DNA of 64,000 nucleotides, from contig NZ_JADPKK010000013.1 in the NCBI RefSeq assembly GCF_023073915.1, positions 186,001 through 250,000 of the forward strand, read 5' to 3'. The position numbers were made by a program, and so were the translations under genes. This DNA comes from Bradyrhizobium sp. 149 (lineage in GTDB: Bacteria; Pseudomonadota; Alphaproteobacteria; Rhizobiales; Xanthobacteraceae). Positions within the stretch are counted from its first letter, which is position 1. Each line of letters opens with the position of its first letter. The notes beneath the pieces are model-generated. The model ran no database searches. It was not told the origin of the DNA and was given only the letters and a program-made list of their open reading frames with translations. Below, in pieces: positions 16,653 through 26,000 of the stretch.

Positions 16653-17975
16653 ATGATTTCCAGCACCGATGGCGCCGTCACGGCCGCGCCTCTTCGCACA
16701 AGTTTTCGTTGGCTCCAGCTCGTCATGGGCATCGTTTGCATGGCGATGATCGCCAATCTGCAATATGGCTGGACGCTGTTCGTCGATCCGATCGATGCCT
16801 TCCACCATTGGGGACGCGCCGCGATCCAGCTCGCTTTCACCATCTTCGTCGTCACCGAAACCTGGCTGGTGCCGATCGAGGCCTGGTTCGTCGACAAATA
16901 CGGCCCGCGCATCGTCATCATGTTCGGCGGCGTCATGATCGCGCTGTCGTGGATTCTCAACTCCTACGCCGATAGCCTCACCCTGCTCTACGCGGCCGCG
17001 ATCATCGGCGGCATGGGCGCGGGTGCGGTGTACGGCACCTGCGTCGGCAACGCGCTGAAATGGTTTCCCGATCGCCGCGGCCTTGCCGCCGGCGCAACTG
17101 CCGCCGGCTTCGGCGCAGGCGCCGCACTCACCATCGTGCCGATCGCGACCATGATCGCAACGAGCGGCTATCAGCACGCGTTCCTCACCTTCGGCATCGG
17201 CCAGGGCGTGATCGTGTTCGTGCTCGCCTTCTTCATCCAGCCGCCGCGGATATCGATCCCGCCGAAGAAGAAGCAGCTCAATTTGCCGCAGACCAAGATC
17301 GACTTCACCCCGCCCCAGGTGCTGCGCACCCCTATTTTCTGGGTGATGTATCTCGTCTTCGTCATGGTCGCCTCCGGCGGCCTGATGACCGCGGCACAGA
17401 TCGCCCCGATCGCGCACGACTTCAAGATCGCCGACACGCCGGTTACGCTCGCCGGCTTCCAGATGGCGGCATTGACGTTCGCAATCTCGCTCGACCGCAT
17501 CTTCGACGGTTTCGGACGGCCCTTCTTCGGCTGGGTCTCCGACACGATCGGCCGCGAGCACACCATGTTCATCGCCTTCGGGACCGCCGCGGTGATGCTG
17601 CTGGCGCTGTCGGCCTATGGCCACGTGCCCGTCGTCTTCGTGCTCGCCACCGCGATCTATTTCGGCGTGTTCGGCGAGATCTACTCGCTGTTCCCCGCCA
17701 CCTGCGGCGACACCTTCGGCTCGAAATACGCAACCACCAACAACGGCATGCTCTACACCGCCAAGGGGACAGCGTCCCTGCTCGTTCCGCTCGCGAGCGT
17801 GATCTCGGCAACGTACGGCTGGAAGGCCGTGTTCGTGGTCGCGGTCGCGCTGAACGCGACGGCGGCGCTGACGGCGCTGTTCGTGATCAAGCCGCTGCGC
17901 CGTACCTTCATCCTCGGCAAGGAAGCCGAGAGCGCCAGCACCAACACGGCTAACGCCAAGACCGAGACGGCGTAA
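16653..17975 (+). CDS. oxlT: OxlT-type MFS oxalate/formate antiporter (second copy)
   Basis: A 440-residue 12-helix carrier, clearly paralogous to the preceding gene: the same MIANxQYGWTxFV first helix, WFVDKYGPRIV loop and YGTCVGNALKWFPDxRGLAAG segment, but differing elsewhere, notably in the second segment (IDAFHHWGRAAIQ). The start at 16653 has GGGAGG seven bases upstream; the open frame extends far to the left but that part only shadows the first carrier. Substrate-path charges are again present (DRIFDGFGRPFFGW and MLYTAKGTASLLVP). Its own operator and terminator make it independently transcribed. The pair may differ in affinity or in the direction or partner of exchange. Confidence 0.88.
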   Translation: MISSTDGAVTAAPLRTSFRWLQLVMGIVCMAMIANLQYGWTLFVDPIDAFHHWGRAAIQLAFTIFVVTETWLVPIEAWFVDKYGPRIVIMFGGVMIALSWILNSYADSLTLLYAAAIIGGMGAGAVYGTCVGNALKWFPDRRGLAAGATAAGFGAGAALTIVPIATMIATSGYQHAFLTFGIGQGVIVFVLAFFIQPPRISIPPKKKQLNLPQTKIDFTPPQVLRTPIFWVMYLVFVMVASGGLMTAAQIAPIAHDFKIADTPVTLAGFQMAALTFAISLDRIFDGFGRPFFGWVSDTIGREHTMFIAFGTAAVMLLALSAYGHVPVVFVLATAIYFGVFGEIYSLFPATCGDTFGSKYATTNNGMLYTAKGTASLLVPLASVISATYGWKAVFVVAVALNATAALTALFVIKPLRRTFILGKEAESASTNTANAKTETA

Positions 17976-18000
17976 CAGCGACGCATTTTCACCGGGTGAG

Positions 18001-18031
18001 ACAGGGGCGCAGCGATGCGCCCCTGTTTTTT
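18001..18031 (+). terminator. Intrinsic terminator after second carrier
   Basis: A perfect 11-bp stem ACAGGGGCGCA / TGCGCCCCTGT with a GCGA loop runs straight into six T residues, 25 bases after the carrier stop. Confidence 0.92.
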
Positions 18032-18100
18032 GACACTCCGCAAACGTCAGTGTTGCTGCCGCAAGATTTTTCGGATCAGCCAAATCGAATGCTTGACGAT

Positions 18101-18117
18101 TGGCATTATGTATACCA
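18101..18117 (+). promoter_or_regulatory. Operator site F, upstream of the CBS-domain gene
   Basis: TGGCATTATGTATACCA, preceded by GCTTGACG, matches both half-sites of TGGYAT-N5-ATRCCA. It ends 33 bases before the ATG at 18151, the shortest spacing of the set, and lies inside a longer open frame that could start at 18100, which argues against that start. Confidence 0.7.
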
Positions 18118-18150
18118 CACTTGCTCCATCATTCACCCAGGGAGGTTGCA

Positions 18151-18579
18151 ATGCTGGTCGGAGACATTCTGCGCAAGAAGACACCGCGCGTTGTCACGGT
18201 GCGAATGAACGAAACGGTGGGTATCGCCGCCAAGCTGATGCGCGCCAACAATATCAGCGCACTGGTGGTGAAGGACGTGGTCCGCTCCGAGGGTAACACC
18301 GCGGTCGGCATGTTCACCGAGCGCGACGTCGTGCGCGCCGTCGCCGAGCACGGCGCCAATGCCGTCAACGTCAAGGTCTCGCAGCTCGTCTCGGTTCAGC
18401 AGCTCGTGTCCTGCACGTCGAGCGACACGATCGAGCACGTGCGGCATTTGATGAACCGGAATCACATCCGGCACCTGCCTGTGATCGACGATTACAGCCT
18501 CGTCTCGGTCATCAGCATGCGCGACATCGCTTCCTTCATCGACGAAGCGATCAACGGCACGCCGCAAGCAGCAGCTTAA
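18151..18579 (+). CDS. Two-CBS-domain protein in the oxalate regulon
   Basis: A 142-residue protein made of two CBS motifs (about 7-62 and 77-132) with nothing attached. GGGAGG precedes the chosen ATG. The pattern FTERDVVRAV in the first unit and HLPVIDD...VISMRDI in the second is typical of CBS pairs that bind AMP, ATP, NAD or S-adenosylmethionine. Stand-alone pairs usually regulate a partner enzyme or channel. Operator F and its place directly after the two OxlT-type carriers suggest it senses energy or CoA-nucleotide state for oxalate transport or metabolism; no partner is fused or overlapping, so this is inference. Confidence 0.9.
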   Translation: MLVGDILRKKTPRVVTVRMNETVGIAAKLMRANNISALVVKDVVRSEGNTAVGMFTERDVVRAVAEHGANAVNVKVSQLVSVQQLVSCTSSDTIEHVRHLMNRNHIRHLPVIDDYSLVSVISMRDIASFIDEAINGTPQAAA

Positions 18580-18612
18580 AGCACCACGCCCCCTTCGCTG
18601 CGACTACCGGCC

Positions 18613-18647
18613 CCGGCTCGGACCCTTCCGAGCCGGACCGGATCTTT
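18613..18647 (+). terminator. Probable terminator after the CBS gene
   Basis: A perfect 10-bp stem CCGGCTCGGA / TCCGAGCCGG with a CCCT loop lies 33 bases after the CBS stop. The following tract (ATCTTTC) is weak, so termination may be partial, and panE-type transcription could include read-through. Confidence 0.5.
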
Positions 18648-18686
18648 CGTCCCGAAATCCGGCTTCTGCTGCTTCGCGAGGATTCC

Positions 18687-19706
18687 ATGAAGATCTGCAT
18701 CTACGGCGCCGGCGCAATCGGCGGATATCTCGGGGTTCAGCTCGCGCGCGCGGGCGCCGACGTTAGCCTGGTCGCACGCGGCGCGCACCTTGCCGCGATG
18801 CGCGAGCACGGCCTCACGCTGCTCGCGGGCGAAGAGAAGCACACCGTGCATCCGCGCTGCACCGACGATCCCGCCGAGCTCGGCGTGCAGGACTACATCA
18901 TCATCACGCTGAAGGCGCACTCGATCACCGGGGTGATCGAGAAGATGCAGCCGCTGCTCGGACCCCACACCCGCATCGTCACCGCCGTCAACGGCATCCC
19001 GTATTGGTACTTCTACAAGCACGGCGGCCAATACGAGAACGCGACGCTGGAGAGCATCGACCCCGGCGGGCGGCAGTGGCGCGAAATCGGCGCTGAGCGC
19101 GCCATCGGCTGCATCGTCTATCCCGCCACCGAGATCGAGGCACCCGGCGTGATCCGTCACGTCTACGGCAACAACTTTCCGCTCGGCGAGCCCTCCGGCG
19201 AGATCACCTCGGACGTGCAACGCCTCGCCGATCTCTTCGTCGCCGCCGGGCTGAAAGCGCCGGTGCTCGACCGCATCCGCGACGAGATCTGGCTCAAGCT
19301 GTGGGGCAATGTCTGCTTCAACCCGATCAGCGCACTTACCCATGCAACGCTCGACGTGATCTGCACCGATCCGGCCACCCGCGCGCTGTCGCGCGCGATC
19401 ATGATCGAGACGCAAGGCATCGCCGAGACGTTCGGCGTCAAATTCCGCGTCGACGTCGAGCGCCGCATCGAAGGTGCCCGCAAGGTCGGCGCGCACAAGA
19501 CCTCGATGCTCCAGGATCTCGAGCGCGGCCGCCCGATGGAGATCGACCCGCTCGTCACCGTCGTGCAGGAGATGGGCCGCCTCACCGGCGTCGCCACCCC
19601 CGCGCTTGATTCGGTGCTGGCGATGGTAACCCAGCGCGCCCGCATCGCCGGTCTCTACGACGGCATCTCGACGCCATCAGATCCGCGCGCACTGGCGGTG
19701 GCATGA
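18687..19706 (+). CDS. 2-dehydropantoate 2-reductase family protein (PanE/ApbA-like)
   Basis: A 339-residue NADP-dependent reductase. The Rossmann motif is at the very start (IYGAGAIGGYLG, residues 4-15), and the helical C-terminal domain begins near 185 with the substrate lysine region RDEIWLKLWGNVCFNPISALT. True PanE reduces ketopantoate in CoA synthesis, but rhizobia carry several paralogues that reduce other 2-oxo acids. This copy is followed, with a four-base ATGA overlap, by a fumarylacetoacetate-hydrolase-family gene, a pairing more typical of a catabolic 2-oxo-acid route than of pantothenate synthesis. The family is certain, the substrate not. Confidence 0.88.
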   Translation: MKICIYGAGAIGGYLGVQLARAGADVSLVARGAHLAAMREHGLTLLAGEEKHTVHPRCTDDPAELGVQDYIIITLKAHSITGVIEKMQPLLGPHTRIVTAVNGIPYWYFYKHGGQYENATLESIDPGGRQWREIGAERAIGCIVYPATEIEAPGVIRHVYGNNFPLGEPSGEITSDVQRLADLFVAAGLKAPVLDRIRDEIWLKLWGNVCFNPISALTHATLDVICTDPATRALSRAIMIETQGIAETFGVKFRVDVERRIEGARKVGAHKTSMLQDLERGRPMEIDPLVTVVQEMGRLTGVATPALDSVLAMVTQRARIAGLYDGISTPSDPRALAVA

Positions 19707-20491
19707 TGGCCGGCGAGATCAAACAATGGCTCCGCTTCCGCAAGAGCGGTGCGGCCGGCTTCGGCACGCTGAATTCGTCAGGCATCAGCGTGCACGAGGG
19801 CGAGATGTTCGGCCGCCATGCAGCCACCGGCAAGACGCTGGCGCTCTCCGAGGTCGAGCTACTCGCGCCCTGCGCGCCCAGCAAGATCGTCGCGCTCTGG
19901 AACAATTTTCACGCGCTCGCGGCCAAGCTCAACCAGCCCGAGCCGCCGGAGCCGCTCTACCTCCTGAAGGCCACCACCAGCATCACGACGCCCGGCGCGG
20001 TGATCCGCCGCCCGTCTTACTACGACGGCAAGACCACCTATGAAGGCGAGCTCGGCATCGTCATCGGCAGGACCTGCGCCCGGGTCTCACCGGCGGAAGC
20101 AGACGGCTTCATCTTCGGCTACACCTGCGTCAACGACATCACCGCCAACGACATCCTGACCAGCGACCCGACCTTCCCGCAATGGGCGCGGGCCAAGGGC
20201 ATCGACGATTACGGCCCGTTCGGCCCCGTCATCGCGACCAGTCTCGATCCGGCCAAGCTGGTGGTCCGCACCATCCTCAACGGCGCGGAGCGGCAGAACT
20301 ATCCGATATCGGACATGATCTTCACCGCGCAGGAGCTTGTCAGCAGGATCTCCCACGACATGACCCTGCTCCCCGGCGACCTCATCGCGGTCGGCACCTC
20401 CGTCGGCGTCGGCGTAATGAAAGAGCCGGTGAACACGGTGACCGTCGCGATCGACGGCATCGGCGAGTTGACCAACGAGTTTCGGCTGTAG
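19703..20491 (+). CDS. Fumarylacetoacetate hydrolase family protein
   Basis: The 262-residue protein has the FAH fold: an N-terminal lid to about residue 70, then the metal site built from acidic residues in TTYEGELGIVIGR and the following GYTCVNDITANDI. Near the end is LLPGDLIAVGTSVGVG, close to the family's PGD.I.TGTP.GVG, although with SVGVG in place of TPxGVG. Relatives are acylpyruvases, 2-oxo-hydratases and oxaloacetate decarboxylases. The start overlaps the PanE-like stop by four bases, so both are translated together and probably act in one degradation route. The exact reaction cannot be deduced. Confidence 0.88.
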   Translation: MMAGEIKQWLRFRKSGAAGFGTLNSSGISVHEGEMFGRHAATGKTLALSEVELLAPCAPSKIVALWNNFHALAAKLNQPEPPEPLYLLKATTSITTPGAVIRRPSYYDGKTTYEGELGIVIGRTCARVSPAEADGFIFGYTCVNDITANDILTSDPTFPQWARAKGIDDYGPFGPVIATSLDPAKLVVRTILNGAERQNYPISDMIFTAQELVSRISHDMTLLPGDLIAVGTSVGVGVMKEPVNTVTVAIDGIGELTNEFRL

Positions 20492-20720
20492 CGCAATCTC
20501 CGCCGCGCGATGCATTCCGGGATGACGGCCGAGGGGGCCTGACGTCGCCCACTCCCACTCGGACAAGCCGGCAGTCCCACGCGCTCCACCGATCGGCTGA
20601 CGCAACCAGCCGTGGATCGCGCTACCGGAAACGTCCGGCAAGCCTCGCGGGCCCTTGATCTCGGTTCCGCTCTCCAATAGCAACTATGGCGATAATGTGT
20701 GCCGGCGTGAGGAAGTCACG

Positions 20721-22127
20721 ATGTGGCTGGTTTTCCTGTTTGCCTGGTTTGTTCTGCTCGCCGCGATTGCAATCTTCGCCCAGCAGGCGTTCGGGTACGA
20801 TGTCGGCCACCTGCCGGCCTGGTTCGGAGGCCTGCCTGTCCCGCAGCGTGTTGCGACCGGCGCGATCCTGGCCTTGGCGCTGGCACTGATCGGCGCCTCC
20901 GCCTGGCGGCTCTCGCGCCAGGACCGGCGCCTCGACAATTTGCGCGACCGCCTCAAGAAGACCCGCGAGGACGTCGTTGTCGCCCACGCCCTGCAAAACC
21001 ACCTCGACGCCACCGTCCAGCACCTGATCGAGAGCGATCCCCGGGAGGCCGTCTCCGCCCTCCATGACAAGCTGGGCGAGACCGAGCGGCGCGCCCTGCT
21101 CCAGAAGGGCCGTAACGAATCCACCGACATGCACGACCAGCTCGCCGAAATCCGCCGCCGCCAGCAGGAACTGCGCGACATGGTCGGCAAGGTCGCCGAG
21201 CAGCGCCGTGCAGTCGAGCCCGTCTTCACCGAAATCCGCGACCGCCAGAACCAGCTCGAACGCTCGCTGCACGACCTCGAGACCGACGACCGCAAGAACA
21301 ACCTCGCCGACCGGCTCAAGGACATCGCGGCCGACGTATCGACGCTGCTGTCGCGGGTGGGCTCGGTCCAGGACACGTTCGCGACGCTGAACCAGTACAA
21401 GGAAGATCTGGCGAGATCCCACGCCGAGCTGGTGCCGCTGCGATCGACGGACGCCGGCCTCAATGCCCTGATCGGCGAGCTGAGCCTCAGCCATGAGCGC
21501 CTCGCCAAGAGCGTCGACGAGCTCGAAACCGGAGGCGAAGCGCCGCTCGGCGCCCGCGTCGAGACGCTGTCGAAGAACAAGATCGAAATCGAGCAGCGCC
21601 TGGCCCGCGTCGACGACAGCTTCAACATCCTGAAAGCCATCCGGCTCGACTTCGAGGAGCTCGGCCAGCGCCAGGCCCAGCTCGAACGCTCGCTCGCCGC
21701 TGTCGAGACCGATTCCGACGGCAAAACGCTTGCCGACCGCCAGAATGCGCTGAACGATTTTGTTCTCCAGTCGCGCCAGCGCCTCGGCGCGTTGCAGGAG
21801 ACGCTGGCGACGCTGAACGCCTTCAAGACGGAGCTGTCGAAGTCGCAGGCCGACCTCATCCCGCTAAAGGCGCCGGTGTTCGGCATCGAGGCCCTGATCG
21901 CGGACGTCGGCACCACCCGCGACCTCCTCGCCAAAACCGTCAGCGAGATCGAGGCGAGCGGCGACGTCACCCTCGCCTCGCGCGTCGACGCGCTGACCAA
22001 GAGTAAGCGCGAGGTCGAAGACCGCCTCGTCCGCATCTTCGACAATTTCAACGCGCTCGATGGCTTGCGAAAAGACATCGGCGGCATCTTCTCGACGATC
22101 CGGAACAGCCTGAACCGGATCGGGTGA
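20721..22127 (+). CDS. Membrane-anchored coiled-coil protein with two internal repeats
   Basis: A 468-residue protein from the ATG at 20721, preceded by GAGGA; an upstream in-frame ATG at 20655 would place a charged leader before the first membrane helix. Residues 1-20 and about 43-62 are hydrophobic helices, followed by roughly 400 residues of heptad-patterned coiled coil. Residues about 166-305 and 306-445 are homologous repeats, aligned by QLERSL..VETD / LADR, QxTxATLNxxKxxLxxSxAxLxPL and the final RVxxL.K.K.E.E.RL. I recognise no named family. The shape suggests an envelope or division-associated structural protein, but nothing nearby confirms this. Confidence 0.8.
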   Translation: MWLVFLFAWFVLLAAIAIFAQQAFGYDVGHLPAWFGGLPVPQRVATGAILALALALIGASAWRLSRQDRRLDNLRDRLKKTREDVVVAHALQNHLDATVQHLIESDPREAVSALHDKLGETERRALLQKGRNESTDMHDQLAEIRRRQQELRDMVGKVAEQRRAVEPVFTEIRDRQNQLERSLHDLETDDRKNNLADRLKDIAADVSTLLSRVGSVQDTFATLNQYKEDLARSHAELVPLRSTDAGLNALIGELSLSHERLAKSVDELETGGEAPLGARVETLSKNKIEIEQRLARVDDSFNILKAIRLDFEELGQRQAQLERSLAAVETDSDGKTLADRQNALNDFVLQSRQRLGALQETLATLNAFKTELSKSQADLIPLKAPVFGIEALIADVGTTRDLLAKTVSEIEASGDVTLASRVDALTKSKREVEDRLVRIFDNFNALDGLRKDIGGIFSTIRNSLNRIG

Positions 22128-22301
22128 GGCCGAGCCGCGCCCGCCGAAACATCCAGACACATCACATCTCCGCGCGCCCGGCAGATGCCGCCAACATGTC
22201 CCGCGCGCGCCGCACTCTGGACGCATTCGGCCGCCCATCTGTGGGCGTGTCTGGGGGCACGGCGGTGCCGTGTTTGGACCAAACCTTCTAGGGGTATGAC
22301 T

Positions 22302-22496
22302 GTGAAGAAGATTGTATTTGTCGTGGGTGCTACGCTTGCTCTGGTGACGGTTGCGAACGCTGCGGATCTGCCGCGTCGCCAGCCCGTTCCCGTCTATTCG
22401 GAGCAGGCGCCGATCGGCAAGATGCCGATTGGCAAGAGCCCGGTTGGAAAAGCTCCGATCGGCAAGGCGCCCGGCCCCGTCGCGGCGCGCTACTGA
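22302..22496 (+). CDS. Small exported protein with P-[IV]-G-K-x repeats
   Basis: About 64 residues. The GTG at 22302 has AGGGG seven bases upstream; the in-frame ATG at 22296 is only one base from that motif and is the alternative. A clean signal peptide (KKIVFVVGATLALVTVANA) is followed by a short mature region of about 45 residues in which four units PIGKM, PIGKS, PVGKA, PIGKA run in tandem before the end. The mature part is basic and proline-rich and has no cysteine. No family recognised. It may bind anionic surface polymers or peptidoglycan, which is speculation from charge. Confidence 0.7.
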   Translation: MKKIVFVVGATLALVTVANAADLPRRQPVPVYSEQAPIGKMPIGKSPVGKAPIGKAPGPVAARY

Positions 22497-22553
22497 CGCG
22501 CAGCGAAGTACGCGCAGAATCAGCGTGAGTGGCTGACAGTCGAGGGGCACAGC

Positions 22554-23204
22554 GTGACGAACAAACCTGATCGATCGGGATCCTGCATCCTCGCGGGATT
22601 CGCCCTCGCGGCGATGCTCGCATGCACGACGCCATCGGCCTCAGCCCACGAAGCCAACAAGCGCGTTGCCGACGCAAATGCGCTTGTCCCGGCCGATACC
22701 GTCTCACGACCGGCACCGCCGTCGACGCGGCGCCCGCTCGCGCGCGCGGAGAAAGGCCCGTACTACGTCGACTTCCGCGCCCGCACGGCCGCGAGCTGGG
22801 GTCATGCCTTCGTCTGGTACGGCAAGACCAGCGAGCGCGCCGTCGAGGTCGCGGGCCTGACGCCGGCCGGCGACACCTGGGCTTATGTGCTCGGCCACCT
22901 GACTTGGGTGCCGGCGGAGACCGGCGCGAGCTACGGCGATCTCGACCCGGACTATCTGACCGCGAACTACCGCGTCTATCTCAACGAAGCCGACGCCAAG
23001 CGCGTGTTTGCCTATATCAAGAAATTGCAGGCGAGCTCGCCGGTCTGGAACGCCGAGACCACCAATTGCACCGGCTTCATCGGCGATATCGCCGAGTACA
23101 TGGGATTGAAGGTCCCCTACCGCTGGCAACGCCCGGAAAACTTCGTCAACAGCCTCAAGGAAATGAACGGCGGCCGCCAGATGGTGCGGCTGTCGGCGGA
23201 ATAG
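22554..23204 (+). CDS. Exported protein with possible permuted papain-like (NlpC/P60 or Lnb-type) fold
   Basis: A 216-residue protein from GTG with GAGGGG upstream. A signal peptide ends near SASAHE (about residue 32); a cysteine at position 24 is not in a good lipobox. The mature protein has a histidine in ASWGHAFVWYGK and, later, a cysteine in TTNCTGFIGDIAEYMGLKVP. A His motif followed by N-C-T at the head of a helix is the order seen in circularly permuted papain-fold proteins of the envelope (NlpC/P60, DUF4105/Lnb). The protein could therefore be an amidase or acyltransferase in the periplasm. I give this as a structural guess. It lies 57 bases after the repeat peptide gene, on the same strand. 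Confidence 0.75.
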   Translation: MTNKPDRSGSCILAGFALAAMLACTTPSASAHEANKRVADANALVPADTVSRPAPPSTRRPLARAEKGPYYVDFRARTAASWGHAFVWYGKTSERAVEVAGLTPAGDTWAYVLGHLTWVPAETGASYGDLDPDYLTANYRVYLNEADAKRVFAYIKKLQASSPVWNAETTNCTGFIGDIAEYMGLKVPYRWQRPENFVNSLKEMNGGRQMVRLSAE

Positions 23205-24748
<1,544 letters not shown>

Positions 24749-24773
24749 TCACTGCAAGAAGCGAGAGTAATTC

Positions 24774-25742
24774 ATGAAGGCTTACGTCTACGGCCCTGGT
24801 GGCGCTACAATTTCCGACGTCGCTCAACCAAAGCCTGAAGGCACCCAGGTGCTGGTCCGGGTCCGCGCCTGCGGCCTCAATCGCGCCGACACCGGCATGC
24901 GCAAGGGCCACGCCCATGGCTCGGCTGGCGGCGCCGGCACCGTGCTCGGCATGGAGTGGGCCGGCGAGGTTGCCGAGCTTGGACCGGATGCCAAGGGCGT
25001 CAAGATCGGCGACCGCATCATGGGCTCGGGCGGCGCGGCGTTTGCCGAATACACACTGGCCGATCACGGCCGGCTGTTCCGCGCGCCCTCGAACATGAAC
25101 TTCGAAGAAGCCGCCACCCTGCCCGTCGCGCTCGCGACCATGCACAACGCCGTCGTCACCATCGGTGGCGTGCAGCCCGGGCAAGCCGTGCTGATCCAGG
25201 GCGCGAGCTCCGGCGTCGGGCTGATGGCCATGCAGATTGCGAAGCTCAAGGGCGCGAGGCTCGTGATCGGCTCCTCGACCGATGCCGCTCGCCGCGCCCG
25301 GCTGAAGGAGTATGGCGCCGACGTCGCGGTCGATTCCTCCGACCCCAAATGGGTCGACGAGGTGCTCAAGGCGACCGGCGGCGACGGCGTCGACCTCGTC
25401 GTCGACCAGGTCTCCGGCAAGGTCGCCAACCAGAACCTCGCCGCGACCAAGGTAAAGGGCCGTATCGTCAATGTCGGCCGGCTCGGCGGTACCCATGCCG
25501 ACTTCAACTTCGACCTGCATGCGGCGCGCCGCATCCACTATGTCGGCGTCACCTTCCGCACCCGCACCATCGAGGAGGTCCGCGAGATCTTCGACGAGGT
25601 CCGCAAGGACATCTGGGGCGCGGTCGAGTCGCGAAAGCTGCAGCTGCCGATCGACAAGGTGTTTGCCTTCCAGGACATCGACAAGGCGTTCGAGCACATG
25701 GAGGCGAACAAGCACCTCGGCAAGATCGTCGTGACGGTGTGA
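24774..25742 (+). CDS. Zinc-free quinone-oxidoreductase-like MDR enzyme
   Basis: A 322-residue medium-chain reductase. The GroES-like N-terminal half contains RVRACGLNRADTGMRKG, with no catalytic or structural zinc cysteine cluster. The NADPH-binding domain carries QGASSGVGLMAMQIAKLKGA (about residues 143-162). Such enzymes are quinone or enone reductases. It follows the nitronate monooxygenase by 25 bases, suggesting a joint detoxification or fatty-acid-related task. The family is clear; the substrate is not. Confidence 0.88.
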   Translation: MKAYVYGPGGATISDVAQPKPEGTQVLVRVRACGLNRADTGMRKGHAHGSAGGAGTVLGMEWAGEVAELGPDAKGVKIGDRIMGSGGAAFAEYTLADHGRLFRAPSNMNFEEAATLPVALATMHNAVVTIGGVQPGQAVLIQGASSGVGLMAMQIAKLKGARLVIGSSTDAARRARLKEYGADVAVDSSDPKWVDEVLKATGGDGVDLVVDQVSGKVANQNLAATKVKGRIVNVGRLGGTHADFNFDLHAARRIHYVGVTFRTRTIEEVREIFDEVRKDIWGAVESRKLQLPIDKVFAFQDIDKAFEHMEANKHLGKIVVTV

Positions 25743-25789
25743 TGGGTGGGAGACCGGGCAAGAGTGACATGGCGACGCTCTCACCGCTC

Positions 25790-25874
25790 GTCATGGCCGG
25801 GCTTGACCCGGCCACCCACGTCTTTGCCGCTTGGTACCGAGAACGTGGATGCCCGGGACAAGCCCGGGCATGAC
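25790..25874. repeat. Palindromic intergenic repeat
   Basis: The arms GTCATGGCCGGGCTTGACCC...CCACCCACGTCT (from 25790) and ACGTGGATGCCCGGGACAAGCCCGGGCATGAC (ending 25874) are inverted with a few mismatches and a roughly 20-base loop. It belongs to the GTCATGGCCGGGCTTG class common in Bradyrhizobium intergenic DNA. Confidence 0.8.
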
Positions 25875-26000
25875 GGAGTAGTGGCGCAAGCCACCACTCA
25901 GTTCGGAACAGTTCGCAGCAACGCCGCTCCTGCAAATCACTAGCGACTACAGCTGTGGATCATGGCTTGATGTTCACCCATGGGGTGCTAAGTCCCCGCC

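Noticed and set aside
18100..18150. Longer N-terminus for the CBS protein
   Set aside because: It would translate through operator F; the ATG at 18151 has the GGGAGG ribosome site.
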